Source: Pelagimonas varians (GTDB lineage: Bacteria; Pseudomonadota; Alphaproteobacteria; Rhodobacterales; Rhodobacteraceae). Taken from it: a stretch of DNA of 64,000 bases. The notes under the pieces are model-generated. The model was not told the DNA's origin, did no database searches, and was given only the letters and a program-made list of their open reading frames with translations. Position numbers and translations under genes: made by a program. Shown here piece after piece: positions 8,528 to 19,300 of the stretch. Numbering within the stretch: position 1 is the stretch's first letter; every line of letters begins with the position of its first letter. Location of the stretch: the NCBI RefSeq assembly GCF_003208435.1, contig NZ_QKMF01000004.1, positions 124,001 to 188,000 of the forward strand, written 5' to 3'.

Positions 8528-10003
8528 ATGACGGCATTCAAAGAACTGATGGCCTTTCAACGTGACACAGAGGCGCTTGGCCAAACCGCAGGCCGGTTGA
8601 GCTGGGACCAAGAAACGATGATGCCACATGGGGCCAGCGATCAACGGGGTGATGAACGCGCCGCGATCGAGGGCATTTTGCATCAGCGCCGGGTTGATCC
8701 GCGCATTGGTGATTGGCTGGCGTCCATTGACACAACTGCACTGGACGCTGTCGGAAAATCTCAACTGCGTCTCATCCGCCGATCTTACGAGCGCAATTTG
8801 CGGGTGCCGGAACGGCTCGCTTCCGAATTGGCGCGGGCTATCAGCAAGGCGCATGGCAGTTGGGCCACGGCGCGGGCGGATGATGATTTTGCCGCCTTTG
8901 CGCCTGTGCTGAAGGACATCGTTGCGCTGCGCCGCGAAGAAGCCGAGGCCTTGGCCCAAGGTGGAAACGCTTATGACGCGCTGTTGAACGAATACGAACC
9001 GGGGGCCAAGGCCACGGACCTAGAGGCCATGTTTGGCGCTTTGCGGCCGCGTCTTGTCGCCCTGCGCGAAGCGGTCTTGGACCAACCAGAAGTGCCCGGC
9101 TTATCAGGATCATTCGCCACTGACGGCCAAATGCGGGTGACTGAAAAACTGGCAGCGACATTCGGCTATGACTTCAATCGTGGCCGTGTCGACAAAGCTG
9201 TCCATCCGTTCAGTTCCGGGAGCGGGAATGATGTGCGCATCACCACCCGCACCGAGGCGTTGGACCCTTTCAATTGTTTTTACTCGACAATTCATGAGGT
9301 TGGCCATGGTTGCTATGAACAAAACATCGACCAATCCTATCGTCTGACCCCAATGGGGGCTGGTGTGTCCATGGGGGTTCACGAAAGCCAAAGCCGGATT
9401 TATGAAAACCAGCTTGGCCGGTCTCGGGCCTTTACAGGTTGGCTCTATGGTCAGATGCGAGATGAGTTTGGTGATTTTGGTGTCGCAAACGAAGATGCTT
9501 TCTATGGTGCGGTGAACCGGATCAAGAATGGCTATATTCGTACCGAAGCAGACGAAGTCCAATACAACCTACACGTCTTGCTGCGCTTCGATCTCGAACG
9601 CGCGGTGATTTCGGGTGACCTTGCCATTGATGATCTGGAAACCGCATGGAATGACCGGTTTCGGGCCGACTTTGGCTATGCTGTCGACAAAGCGTCGAAC
9701 GGCGTTTTGCAAGACGTGCATTGGTCCGCGGGTTATTTCGGATATTTCCCGACCTACACCTTGGGCAATGTTTATGCAGGTTGCCTGTTCGAAGCCTTGC
9801 AGGCGGCGGTGCCAAATCTGGATGATCAACTGGCCCAAGGGGACACTTCGGCTGCAACCGGCTGGCTCAAGGAAAAACTGCAACAGCACGGCGGTCTACG
9901 AGAAGCGCGCGCCACGATTGAGCATGCCACAGGCAAAGCGCCGTCCGAAGCGCCCTTGCTCGATTATCTGGAAAGCAAGTTCAGCAGCCTTTACAAGTTG
10001 TAA
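8528..10003 (+). CDS. M32-family metallocarboxypeptidase
   Basis: A cytoplasmic zinc carboxypeptidase (Taq carboxypeptidase family), 491 aa, of normal length. The zinc site HEVGH starts at His256, with the conserved DVRITTRTE before it and the downstream glutamate in SMGVHESQSR. The long ORF extends far upstream in the ctaA frame region, but homology begins at MTAFKELMAF, 3 bp after the ctaA stop. Probably co-transcribed with ctaA. Confidence 0.93.
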   Translation: MTAFKELMAFQRDTEALGQTAGRLSWDQETMMPHGASDQRGDERAAIEGILHQRRVDPRIGDWLASIDTTALDAVGKSQLRLIRRSYERNLRVPERLASELARAISKAHGSWATARADDDFAAFAPVLKDIVALRREEAEALAQGGNAYDALLNEYEPGAKATDLEAMFGALRPRLVALREAVLDQPEVPGLSGSFATDGQMRVTEKLAATFGYDFNRGRVDKAVHPFSSGSGNDVRITTRTEALDPFNCFYSTIHEVGHGCYEQNIDQSYRLTPMGAGVSMGVHESQSRIYENQLGRSRAFTGWLYGQMRDEFGDFGVANEDAFYGAVNRIKNGYIRTEADEVQYNLHVLLRFDLERAVISGDLAIDDLETAWNDRFRADFGYAVDKASNGVLQDVHWSAGYFGYFPTYTLGNVYAGCLFEALQAAVPNLDDQLAQGDTSAATGWLKEKLQQHGGLREARATIEHATGKAPSEAPLLDYLESKFSSLYKL

Positions 10004-10043
10004 CAATTGGGGCGGGCAGGGTGATCCTTGCCTGCCTTGGGCC

Positions 10044-10394
10044 CTATAAAAGGGCCATGCGCTCCGCCCGTTCTGGATCTGGGAAGGGGCGGTACAGTGC
10101 GAAATCGGCCTTCAAGATCTGATCGTGAACCGCCCCGTACAACCGTTCGATATTGTCATCTTGTGCTCCGTTCATGCGAAACGCTTGATCCAATTGCGCC
10201 AGATCCACGACCTCAATCTGTAGCAAAAAATCACGGTAGCAATCTGCAGCAAGGTTCAGCTTGCGGCGATACAGATGCCAGCGCAAAATCACCCCTTCCG
10301 TCATCAAGTGATCCAGCCACAGCTCTGCCGCATGGGCAAATGCCAGTGCTTTGGTGTCGTTCTTCAGATCAATCATGCAGGTATAGAGGTTCAT
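10044..10394 (-). CDS. DUF6614-like conserved protein
   Basis: A 116-aa soluble protein (MNLYTCMIDLKNDTKALAF...). I believe it belongs to DUF6614, a small alphaproteobacterial family of unknown function; this match is from memory. The start is set by AAGGAG 7 bp upstream, which rules out the longer ORF. It is rich in helices, with no signal or membrane segment. It lies downstream of gyrA on the same strand, but a strong terminator separates them. Confidence 0.6.
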   Translation of the reverse strand: MNLYTCMIDLKNDTKALAFAHAAELWLDHLMTEGVILRWHLYRRKLNLAADCYRDFLLQIEVVDLAQLDQAFRMNGAQDDNIERLYGAVHDQILKADFALYRPFPDPERAERMALL

Positions 10395-10452
10395 CGCAGC
10401 GCTCCTTTGACGACAACCTTGCCAGACAGAGATTGAAAGCCCCTTAAAGCAA

Positions 10453-10486
10453 AACACCGGCCTTGGATCGCGCCAAGGCCGGTGTT
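10453..10486. terminator. Bidirectional terminator after gyrA
   Basis: A perfect 14-bp stem (AACACCGGCCTTGG and its complement) with a 6-base loop lies 26 bp beyond the gyrA stop. On the minus strand it is followed by TTTTGCTTT, consistent with termination of gyrA. Confidence 0.8.
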
Positions 10487-10511
10487 TGTTTCAGACAAAA
10501 GCTGTCAGAAT

Positions 10512-13286
10512 CTATTCTGCCGCGCCTTCAGGGCCGGATTCGCTGATCACCTCAGCATCTTCGATCTCGTCCTCATCGCCTTGGTCGGCAATGCGTGCGA
10601 CCGAAACAACAACTTCTTTCTTGCCAGTCCGGAAGACATTGACGCCGCCAGCCCCGCGTGAGCGGAAGGAAATGCCGTCAACCGGTACGCGGATCGACTG
10701 ACCTGTCGATGTGGCCAGCATGATTTGATCACCCATTTCAACCGGGAAACTGGCAACCAAAGGTCCGCCGCGCATCGCTTTGTCAAAGGCCTGCACGCCC
10801 ATACCGCCACGCCCGCGAACAGGATAATCGTGGCTAGAGCTCAGCTTGCCCGCGCCCATGGATGTGATGGTCAGCAACAGGTTTTCCGCCGCCGACATTT
10901 CGGCATAGCGTTCCTGGCTCAGCTGGGTATTGGCGTTGCCTTCTTCTTCTGCGGGCAATTCGGCGTCATCAGCCAGACCGGCCATAGCGCGGCGCATCTT
11001 AAGATATGCGGCGCGCTCATCGGGGGTTGCCTCAAAGTGGCGAATGATCGACATCGACACAACTTTGTCGTCGCCCAGCAGTTTGATCCCGCGCACACCA
11101 ACCGACGCACGGCTGTTAAAGACGCGTACATCTGTGGCAGGGAAACGGATCGCCCTTCCACTGTCCGTCACCAACATGACGTGATCATCGTTTTCGGCAA
11201 TGCGCACGTCGATCAGTTTGGTTTCGGCGTGATCGTCTTCGAACTTCATCGCGATCTTGCCGTTGGATTTCACATTGGTGAAGTCCGACAGTTTGTTGCG
11301 ACGCACGGTCCCGGCGCTGGTCGCAAAGACCACCTGAAGATCGTCCCAATCGTCTTCGTCGCGATCAACAGGCATGATTGCCGCAATCGAAACACCTGCG
11401 GGAATCGGCAACAGGTTGATAATTGCCTTGCCTTTCGAGGTGCGTGACCCCTGCGGCAAACGCCATGTTTTCAGCTTGTATGCCATGCCGTCGGTGGTGA
11501 AGAACAACAACTGAGTATGCGTGTTGGCTACAAACAACGTTGTGACAACATCGTCGTCTTTCATGGCTCCGCCAGACACACCTTTGCCGCCACGCTTTTG
11601 CGCCCGGAAATCGACCAATGGGGTGCGTTTGATGTAGCCGCCAGCAGTGACAGTGACGACCATGTCGGACCGCTCGATCAGGTCCTCATCGTCCATATCG
11701 CCGGCCCAATCGACGATCTCGGTGCGGCGCGGCACAGCAAAATCGTCGCGTACCTTGATCATCTCGTTCGAGATAATCGACATGATGCGATCGCGGCTGC
11801 CCAAAATTTCAAGGTATTCCTTGATCTTCGAAGCAAGTTCTTCGAGCTCATCAGTCACCTCTTTGACACCCAGTTGAGTCAGGCGCTGCAACCGCAGTTC
11901 CAAAATCGCGCGGACTTGGGTTTCAGACAGGTTATATGTGCCGTCTTCATTCGCTTTATGGGTCGGATCATCGATCAGAGCGATAAAGGGCAGGATTTCC
12001 AGAGCAGGCCAACGGCGTTCCATAAGCTTTGCGCGGGCTTCTGCCGCGTCAGCCGAGGCACGGATCGTTGCCACGACTTCGTCAACGTTGGAGACAGCGA
12101 CGGCCAAGCCGCACAAAATGTGGCTGCGTTCACGGGCCTTGCGCAAAAGGTAGGCTGTTCGGCGCACGATGACATCTTCGCGAAAGTCCAAGAAGGCGGT
12201 CAGAAAGCCGCGCAGATTGAGCTGTTCGGGACGACCACCGTTCAAGGCCAACATGTTACAGGCAAAATAGGTCTGCATTGGCGTAAAGCGGAACAACTGG
12301 TTCAGTACCACTTCGGCCGTCGCATCGCGTTTCAACTCGACCACGACACGCACGCCGTTGCGATCTGATTCGTCCTGAACGTGCGAGATGCCTTCGATCT
12401 TTTTATCGCGTGCCGCTTCGGCGATCCGCTCAATCATGGTGGACTTGTTCACCTGATACGGGATCTCATCAATGACGATGGCAAAGCGATCTTTGCGGAT
12501 CTCTTCAACGCGGGTTTTAGAGCGGATGACAATGCTGCCGCGACCCTCGGTATAGGCTTTGCGTGCGCCGCTCCGGCCCAGAATAATACCACCCGTCGGA
12601 AAATCCGGGGCAGGGACGAATTCGATCAATTCTTCGCTGGTCAGGTCAGGGTTTTCGATCAGCGCAAGGGCTGCGGTGATCACTTCACCCAGGTTATGGG
12701 GCGGAATGCGCGTTGCCATCCCAACCGCAATACCTTCGGCACCGTTGACCAAAACATTGGGGTAGCGGGCCGGAAGAACTGTGGGTTCGCGTTCCTTGCC
12801 ATCATAGTTGTCCTGGAAATCGACGGTGTCTTTGTCGATGTCCAAAAGCAGGTTCAGCGCCGATTTTTCAAGACGGGCTTCGGTATAACGCATCGCAGCC
12901 GCGCTATCACCGTCCATCGAGCCAAAGTTGCCCTGACCATCGATCAGCGGCAGTGACATCGAAAAATCCTGCGCCATACGCACGAGGGCGTCATAGATCG
13001 CGCTATCACCATGCGGGTGATAGTTCCCCATGACCTCACCCACGGGCTTGGCGCATTTGCGATAGGACTTATCGGGCGTATAGCCACCGTCATACATGTG
13101 GTACAAAATGCGTCGGTGCACGGGTTTCAGCCCGTCGCGCACATCAGGGATGGCACGGCTTACAATCACGCTCATGGCGTAATCCAGATAGCTGGTCTTC
13201 ATCTCATCCGTGATGGAAATGGAAGGCCCGCTATACACTGGCGGATTTTCGTCTGTATCTTCAGGTGCTTCTGGCGTGTCGTTCAC
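10512..13286 (-). CDS. gyrA: DNA gyrase subunit A
   Basis: The 924-aa A subunit of the ATP-dependent type II topoisomerase that introduces negative supercoils. The breakage-reunion domain has [19 protein letters not shown], and the active-site tyrosine lies in [13 protein letters not shown]. The quinolone-resistance region reads [14 protein letters not shown], that is, Ser and Asp at the two key sites, the sensitive state. The C-terminal beta-pinwheel contains the GyrA box QKRGGKG, which separates it from ParC. The C-terminal tail is acidic. Confidence 0.98.
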   Translation of the reverse strand: MNDTPEAPEDTDENPPVYSGPSISITDEMKTSYLDYAMSVIVSRAIPDVRDGLKPVHRRILYHMYDGGYTPDKSYRKCAKPVGEVMGNYHPHGDSAIYDALVRMAQDFSMSLPLIDGQGNFGSMDGDSAAAMRYTEARLEKSALNLLLDIDKDTVDFQDNYDGKEREPTVLPARYPNVLVNGAEGIAVGMATRIPPHNLGEVITAALALIENPDLTSEELIEFVPAPDFPTGGIILGRSGARKAYTEGRGSIVIRSKTRVEEIRKDRFAIVIDEIPYQVNKSTMIERIAEAARDKKIEGISHVQDESDRNGVRVVVELKRDATAEVVLNQLFRFTPMQTYFACNMLALNGGRPEQLNLRGFLTAFLDFREDVIVRRTAYLLRKARERSHILCGLAVAVSNVDEVVATIRASADAAEARAKLMERRWPALEILPFIALIDDPTHKANEDGTYNLSETQVRAILELRLQRLTQLGVKEVTDELEELASKIKEYLEILGSRDRIMSIISNEMIKVRDDFAVPRRTEIVDWAGDMDDEDLIERSDMVVTVTAGGYIKRTPLVDFRAQKRGGKGVSGGAMKDDDVVTTLFVANTHTQLLFFTTDGMAYKLKTWRLPQGSRTSKGKAIINLLPIPAGVSIAAIMPVDRDEDDWDDLQVVFATSAGTVRRNKLSDFTNVKSNGKIAMKFEDDHAETKLIDVRIAENDDHVMLVTDSGRAIRFPATDVRVFNSRASVGVRGIKLLGDDKVVSMSIIRHFEATPDERAAYLKMRRAMAGLADDAELPAEEEGNANTQLSQERYAEMSAAENLLLTITSMGAGKLSSSHDYPVRGRGGMGVQAFDKAMRGGPLVASFPVEMGDQIMLATSTGQSIRVPVDGISFRSRGAGGVNVFRTGKKEVVVSVARIADQGDEDEIEDAEVISESGPEGAAE

Positions 13287-13477
13287 GTAGGTTACCTACT
13301 CGGTTGTCTGCCATATATTGTTGAACGTTTTATAACAGATGCAGGATGTAGGGTGCAATGGCAGCCTTGCTGCCTTGTCTGGCAGCCAAGGCGTGTATCT
13401 GCTAACAGTTTGATTTTATTGAAAAGTAAAGATTTTCAGCGCAGCATGTTTTTACACAAAAATAAATGAGGCACGCC

Positions 13478-13747
13478 ATGCAGATGTCAGAAACGGAAAT
13501 GATGCTCAAAGGCTATGGTTTAACCACGGCTGAACTCTATTATCACATGCCCGATTTCCCGCATGTTCTGAACAGTTTTGTCTGGCAAGATTACGATCTT
13601 GCCCCTGATCATGACAAGTTGCTCGGGTTTATTTCTTTTTGGCACGACGAAATCGAAGGGCCGCTACATTCGGTTCGTTTTAGTCATCGTAAGATGATTT
13701 CGCCGGGCGAGTGGCGGAATGTTGTGGGCGAATTTACCTATCATTGA
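13478..13747 (+). CDS. usg: Usg family protein
   Basis: An 89-aa conserved alphaproteobacterial protein of the Usg family, named for its position next to trpF in some species; the function is unknown. Visible hallmarks are GYGLTTAELYYHMPDFPHVL, FVWQDYDLAP and the ending RFSHRKMISPGEWRNV. ATG 13478 is chosen over 13466 because GAGG stands 6 bp before it. It is divergent from gyrA, with a 190-bp AT-rich spacer that must hold both promoters. Confidence 0.8.
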   Translation: MQMSETEMMLKGYGLTTAELYYHMPDFPHVLNSFVWQDYDLAPDHDKLLGFISFWHDEIEGPLHSVRFSHRKMISPGEWRNVVGEFTYH

Positions 13748-13812
13748 CTGCGTTGGTCGCCAAAGCCAGAGGGGCACCATGCCCCTCGTGGCAGTCTGTG
13801 CAGGTTGTTGGA

Positions 13813-14367
13813 TCAGGGAATGATCCGGGTGTATTTCACACCCTCCAAAGTCGCGCCAAGGCGCAGACCGGATTGGCCGAAAACAATTGCGATCACCGGT
13901 GCCAGCGCGGTTGTGGTTTCCGCACCCAGTTTTTCGCCGCGCTCGGGCGTGGCATATTCGATGTTTGCTCCGGCGGCGTAGCCGGGCGAACGCCGGAAGG
14001 TCGACAAGGCGTCTTCGGTCATGAAAAACAAAACATGCGCATATTGCTGTGCGCCGATTTGCAATCCGCCGGACGCTTTGGCCAGTGAATAGTAGTCTAC
14101 TGTTCCGCCGCCAACGCGCAGCGCGCCTTCGCCATATGCGCCGCCAAAGCCAAATCCGGCTTCGGTGATCAAAGGCATGACCAAAATCCCAACCGATTTC
14201 GCGGCCAGATCCTGGGTTGAAGGGTAGTCTGAATAAAGCTGGGTCAAGGTGCTGTCGACGCGCGCGTCAATCATGGAAGCACTGCGGCTGCCAACGCCGT
14301 TGCCACACGCTGCGACAAGCGCAACAGCGCCCAAGCCCAAAGTCAGTTTTCGTCTCGAAAGGGTCAT
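13813..14367 (-). CDS. SYLF-domain lipoprotein
   Basis: A 184-aa exported protein with a SYLF/YSC84-type lipid-binding domain (LAAKSVGILVMPLITEAGFG, then GGLQIGAQQYAHVLFFMTEDAL). The N-terminus MTLSRRKLTLGLGAVALVAAC carries a lipobox (VAAC), so it is likely a lipoprotein, and the SRRK pair before the hydrophobic stretch is Tat-like. In other bacteria the family sits in the envelope with unclear function. The longer upstream extension of the ORF lacks signal-peptide features. Confidence 0.82.
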   Translation of the reverse strand: MTLSRRKLTLGLGAVALVAACGNGVGSRSASMIDARVDSTLTQLYSDYPSTQDLAAKSVGILVMPLITEAGFGFGGAYGEGALRVGGGTVDYYSLAKASGGLQIGAQQYAHVLFFMTEDALSTFRRSPGYAAGANIEYATPERGEKLGAETTTALAPVIAIVFGQSGLRLGATLEGVKYTRIIP

Positions 14368-14514
14368 TTGCTCGTTCCTTGCCTGTGCCCCTGATTGGGG
14401 CCTCAGATCCGGCTGTTTTCGCCGGTTACGCGTTCTTATACGCAGCAAAACGTAGCTTGTCACCACGCCTTGCCGCAGGCCCATTGCCAAGGGGCTGCAA
14501 TGGGCAAAAGCCCG

Positions 14515-15513
14515 CTACCCGTTCAGGATTTTTGCAGCTGCGGGGGCGAAATAGGTCAATACCCCGTCGCATCCGGCGCGTTTAAAGGCAACAAGGCTTT
14601 CCAGCATGACCTTTTCGCCGTCAACCCAGCCGCGTTCACTCGCCCCCGCAAGCATCGCATATTCGCCTGAAACTTGATAGGCGAAGGTGGGTGCACCAAA
14701 GGTGTCTTTGGCGCGTCGGCAGATATCCAGATAGGGCATGCCCGGTTTGACCATTACCATATCCGCGCCTTCCATCAGATCGCGTTCGATCAATCGCATG
14801 GCTTCGTCGGAATTGCCCGCTTCCATCTGATAGGTCTTTTTGTCGCCCTTGAGTGCGCCCGATGCACCGACAGCATCGCGAAACGGTCCGTAAAACGCAC
14901 TGGCAAATTTGGCGGCATAGCTCAGGAGCAAGACATCTTGGTGGCCCTCGGCTTCCAAGGCCGTGCGCAATGCACCAATACGTCCGTCCATCATATCAGA
15001 TGGACCAATAATATCGGCACCGGCGTCGGCCTGCGAAAGCGCCTGTTTCACCAAGGCCTCGACTGTGCGGTCATTGACGATCACGCCGTTCTCAACAAAT
15101 CCGTCATGGCCGTTGATATTATAGGGGTCAAGGGCGACATCGGTCATCACTGCTATATCCGGAACCGCGTCTTTGATTGCGCGGGTGGCGCGATTGGACA
15201 GGTTTTCCGGGTTCCATGCCTCGGCGCAATCTTCGGTTTTCAGGCTGGGATCGGTATAGGGAAACAGGCAAATGGACGGAATGCCCAAGGCATGCGCCTC
15301 GCGGGCAGCTTCGACCACTTTGTCAACAGACAGGCGGTTCACACCCGGCATCGAAGCAATGGGTTCAACCTGTCCAACACCATCGCGCACAAAGACCGGC
15401 CAGATGAAATCACCGGGGGTCAGTGTGGTTTCTTGCACCAATGCACGGATGGAAGAGCTGCGGCGCAGACGGCGCAGCCGTGTGGCAGGAAAGGGGGCAA
15501 CAGTCGGCTTCAT
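14515..15513 (-). CDS. hemB: Delta-aminolevulinic acid dehydratase
   Basis: Porphobilinogen synthase, 332 aa: joins two 5-aminolevulinate molecules in the tetrapyrrole pathway. The two Schiff-base lysine regions are visible as LSYAAKFASAFYGPFRDA and MVMVKPGMPYLD. The metal site region is GHDGFVENGVIVND, without the zinc-type cysteine triad, fitting the magnesium-type enzyme of alphaproteobacteria. The start is at MKPTVAPFPATRLRRLRR, with AAGGAC upstream; the much longer ORF is not supported. hemA, the preceding pathway step, is at 45.3 kb. Confidence 0.96.
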   Translation of the reverse strand: MKPTVAPFPATRLRRLRRSSSIRALVQETTLTPGDFIWPVFVRDGVGQVEPIASMPGVNRLSVDKVVEAAREAHALGIPSICLFPYTDPSLKTEDCAEAWNPENLSNRATRAIKDAVPDIAVMTDVALDPYNINGHDGFVENGVIVNDRTVEALVKQALSQADAGADIIGPSDMMDGRIGALRTALEAEGHQDVLLLSYAAKFASAFYGPFRDAVGASGALKGDKKTYQMEAGNSDEAMRLIERDLMEGADMVMVKPGMPYLDICRRAKDTFGAPTFAYQVSGEYAMLAGASERGWVDGEKVMLESLVAFKRAGCDGVLTYFAPAAAKILNG

Positions 15514-15661
15514 GGCGATGTCCTTCGGCGAAGTCCTTGTAAACGTCGCATTTGGGTGGCATGGAATGGGAATTGTCTCAAGCCCCATTTGGCCTTTCGT
15601 GCCACGGGGTCGCGAACCGCCCAAGGCTAAAACAGGCCGGGCCCAAGGAAAGAGCAGCGTT

Positions 15662-16183
15662 TTGGACTGGTACACCACCGTCTTTGAAGTCATCGACATG
15701 CGGTCGTTTTCAAACCTTTGGTATTGGGTTGTTTTGGCCGTTGCATGGTCATCCATCAGCCATTGGGTGCTTGGCGTGCCCTTTGACATGGTGGCACGGG
15801 CGCGGCGCCATGGCGGACAAGCTGAACAAGACCTAGAGGATTTGGTCCGTATCAACGCCAACCGGATTTTGTTCGTTGTTGAGGAAACCGGAGTATGGAT
15901 GACTGCGCTGGTATCGGCATTGCTGTCCGCACTGGTGGTTCTGGGACTGTTTTATGGCGTTGAAATCGCGCAAGCGGTGTTCTTGCTGGTATTCCCGCTG
16001 ACGTTTGTCGGGCTGCTAAGCATTCATTCCGCTCACAAAGTGCGCAACGGCGAAAACAGCGGTGAGCCGCTCTGGCGCCGTTTGCGAATCCACCGGATGA
16101 CCACGCAATTGGTTGGGATGTTGTCGATCTTTTTGACTGCCATGTGGGGCATGTATCACAATTTGTCCTCCTTCATCCTGTGA
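15662..16183 (+). CDS. Membrane protein, 'component of SufBCD complex' family
   Basis: A 173-aa protein with about four hydrophobic segments (VVLAVAWSSISHWVLGVPFD; ALVSALLSALVVLGLFYGV; VFLLVFPLTFVGLLSI; a last one near the C-terminus). Relatives in Rhodobacteraceae are, from memory, labelled 'component of SufBCD complex', although no biochemistry supports that. The conserved start is (M)DWYTTVFEVIDMRSFSN, which implies a TTG start at 15662 with AAGGAAAGAG upstream. ATG 15698 is the alternative. It is divergent from hemB. Confidence 0.65.
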   Translation: MDWYTTVFEVIDMRSFSNLWYWVVLAVAWSSISHWVLGVPFDMVARARRHGGQAEQDLEDLVRINANRILFVVEETGVWMTALVSALLSALVVLGLFYGVEIAQAVFLLVFPLTFVGLLSIHSAHKVRNGENSGEPLWRRLRIHRMTTQLVGMLSIFLTAMWGMYHNLSSFIL

Positions 16184-16312
16184 TCCTTAGGCTGCGAACC
16201 GCTGTAATATTATGCGCGTCCGCGCTCTTGGATTACGCAGTGGGTGACGTGACAGCCAAATAATCCGCGCGGCAGCTTGACGGGGACGACACACAAAGGC
16301 ATTTCGAACCCT

Positions 16313-19300
16313 ATGGTACAAAAGCAAATTGTCATGGGCGGAGCCCCCGAAGGGTTCGACGCCAAGCTGGTTTTGAACGAGATGGCAAAGGTCAACGGGC
16401 CTGTCATCCATGTCGCGCGCGACGACAAGCGCCTTGCGTCAATGCGCGATGCATTGGCCTTTTTGGCCCCGGATGTTCCAGTTGTCAGCTTTCCCGGTTG
16501 GGATTGTTTGCCTTTTGACCGTGTGTCGCCCAATGCCGATATTTCGTCGGCCCGGATGGCGGCCTTGGCGGGTTTTTTGCACGGCATGCCGGCGCAATAT
16601 ATCTTGCTGACCACCCTGTCTGCGGTTACCCAAAAACTACCAGCACGAGATGTGCTGCGCGAAGCGGCTTTTGTTGCCAATGTGGGCGGCCGGGTGGACG
16701 AGGACGCCCTGCGCGGATTTCTCGTGCGGATGGGATTTAGCCAAGCGCCGACAGTGACCGAACCCGGCGACTACGCCATTCGCGGAGGCATTGTTGACAT
16801 CTTTCCGCCCGGCGATGGCGGGCCGGTGCGGCTTGATTTCTTTGGGGATGTGTTGGACGGCGCGCGGCGCTTTGACCCCGCGACCCAGCGCACCACAGAA
16901 AAGCTGGACTACATCGAACTGGCTCCTGTCTCGGAGGTGATTTTGGACGAAGCCGCGATCACCCGGTTTCGGCAAAACTACCGCATCGAATTTGGCGCTT
17001 CGGTCAAAGATGATCCGCTATACGAAGCGGTCAGTGCCGGGCGCAAACATCAGGGCATCGAACACTGGTTGCCGTTTTTCCATGACCGTCTCGAAACCTT
17101 GTTTGATTATCTGCCGGATGTGCCACTGCTGCTCGATGATCAATTTACTCCGTCGCGTTTGGCGCGCTGGGATAGCATCCAGGATCAATACGAAGCGCGC
17201 ACTCATGCTTTGACCCAGAAAAAGACCATGGGCAGCGTGTATAAACCGGTGCCACCCGGGCTGCTGTATCTTGATGATGCAGCGTGGGAGGCAGCAATTG
17301 ACGGGCGGCGCGTGGTGCAGTTTCATCCGCTGCCGCAAGCCTCCGGTCCGGGTGTTGTGGACGCAGGCGGGCGTATTGGTCGCAATTTCTCCCCCGAGCG
17401 ACAGCAAGAAAGCATCAGTTTGTTTGGCGCGCTGGCCGATCACATCAAGGTGAAAATGTCCGCCGGTCCGGTGTTGATTGCATCGTATTCCGAAGGGGCG
17501 CGTGAACGTCTGACAGGGCTGATCGAAGACGAAGGACTGGCCGAAGCGATCCCGCTATCCAATGGTGCGCGGATCGGCAAACACGGGTTGCATCTGGCGG
17601 TTTGGTCGCTTGAGGCGGGGTTTGAGGCCCCTTGGAATGACGGCAAGATCACCGTTATTTCAGAACAAGACGTTCTGGGTGATCGGCTGATCCGCGCCCC
17701 GCGCAAACGCCGCAAAGCCGAGAACTTCCTAACCGAGACGCAAAGCCTGAGCCCCGGCAATTTGGTTGTGCATGTCGATCACGGTATTGGTCGTTACTTG
17801 GGGCTTGAGGTCATCTCGGCAGCGGGTGCGGCGCATGAATGCATCACTATTGAGTATGCTGAGGCGGCCAAGCTGTATCTGCCGGTCGAGAATATCGAAC
17901 TTCTTAGTCGCTATGGCCATGACGAAGGGTTGCTGGACCGCTTGGGCGGCGGTGCATGGCAAGCCAAGAAAGCCAAGCTCAAGGAACGTATCCGCGAGAT
18001 GGCGGACAAGCTGATCCGGATTGCTGCTGAACGGGCGCTGCGAACCGCGCCGGTTATGGACCCACCGATGGGGGCCAGCGAAAGTTTTGCGGCGCGTTTT
18101 CCGTATCAGGAAACCGATGACCAGTTGAACGCCATCAATGACGTGATGGAGGATATGCATTCCGGCCAGCCGATGGACCGCTTGATTTGCGGTGATGTTG
18201 GCTTTGGCAAAACCGAAGTTGCGATGCGTGCGGCCTTTATCGCTGCAATGTCTGGGGTTCAGGTCGCTGTGATTGCGCCGACAACCTTGCTGGCGCGCCA
18301 GCACTACAGGTCGTTTGCGGAACGATTTAGGGGCTTTCCGCTACAGGTCGCGCCGCTGTCGCGCTTTGTCGGCACGAAAGAGGCCGCTATGACCCGCGAT
18401 GGGATTTCCCGCGGCACAGTTGATATCGCGGTCGGCACGCATGCACTACTGGCCAAAGGGGTTCGGTTTGATCGGCTCGGGCTGCTTATCATCGACGAAG
18501 AACAGCACTTTGGTGTGCAGCACAAAGAACGGTTGAAGCAGCTTCGATCCGACATCCACGTTTTGACTTTGACCGCAACACCGATCCCGCGCACGTTGCA
18601 GCTGTCGCTGACCGGCGTGCGGGATTTGTCAATCATTGGCACACCGCCCGTCGACCGTTTGGCGATCCGCACCTATGTGTCCGAATTTGATGCCGTCACA
18701 ATACGCGAAGCGTTGCTGCGCGAGCACTACCGAGGGGGTCAGTCGTTCTATGTGGTGCCGCGCATTGCGGACCTGCCCGAAATCGAGGAATTCCTAAAAG
18801 AGCAGATGCCCGAAATCACCTATATGGTGGCGCATGGCCAGATGGCGGCGGGCGAGCTGGATGAACGGATGAATGCCTTTTATGACGGTAAATATGACGT
18901 GCTTCTGGCCACGACAATTGTTGAATCCGGTCTCGATATTCCGACGGCGAACACGATGATTGTGCACAGGGCGGATATGTTTGGGCTGAGCCAGCTCTAT
19001 CAAATTCGTGGCCGTGTCGGGCGCTCAAAAACCCGCGCGTATTGCTATCTAACCACCAAACCGCGCGCTAAACTGACCACGACGGCGGAAAAACGTCTGC
19101 GGGTTTTGGGATCGATTGATACGCTTGGGGCAGGCTTTAGCCTTGCGTCGCAAGACCTTGATATTCGGGGCGCGGGCAATTTGCTTGGCGAAGAGCAATC
19201 CGGCCAGATGCGCGATGTTGGCTATGAATTGTATCAATCCATGTTGGAAGAGGCGATCGCCAAGATCAAATCTGGCAAGATGGAGGGCCTCACGGATGAT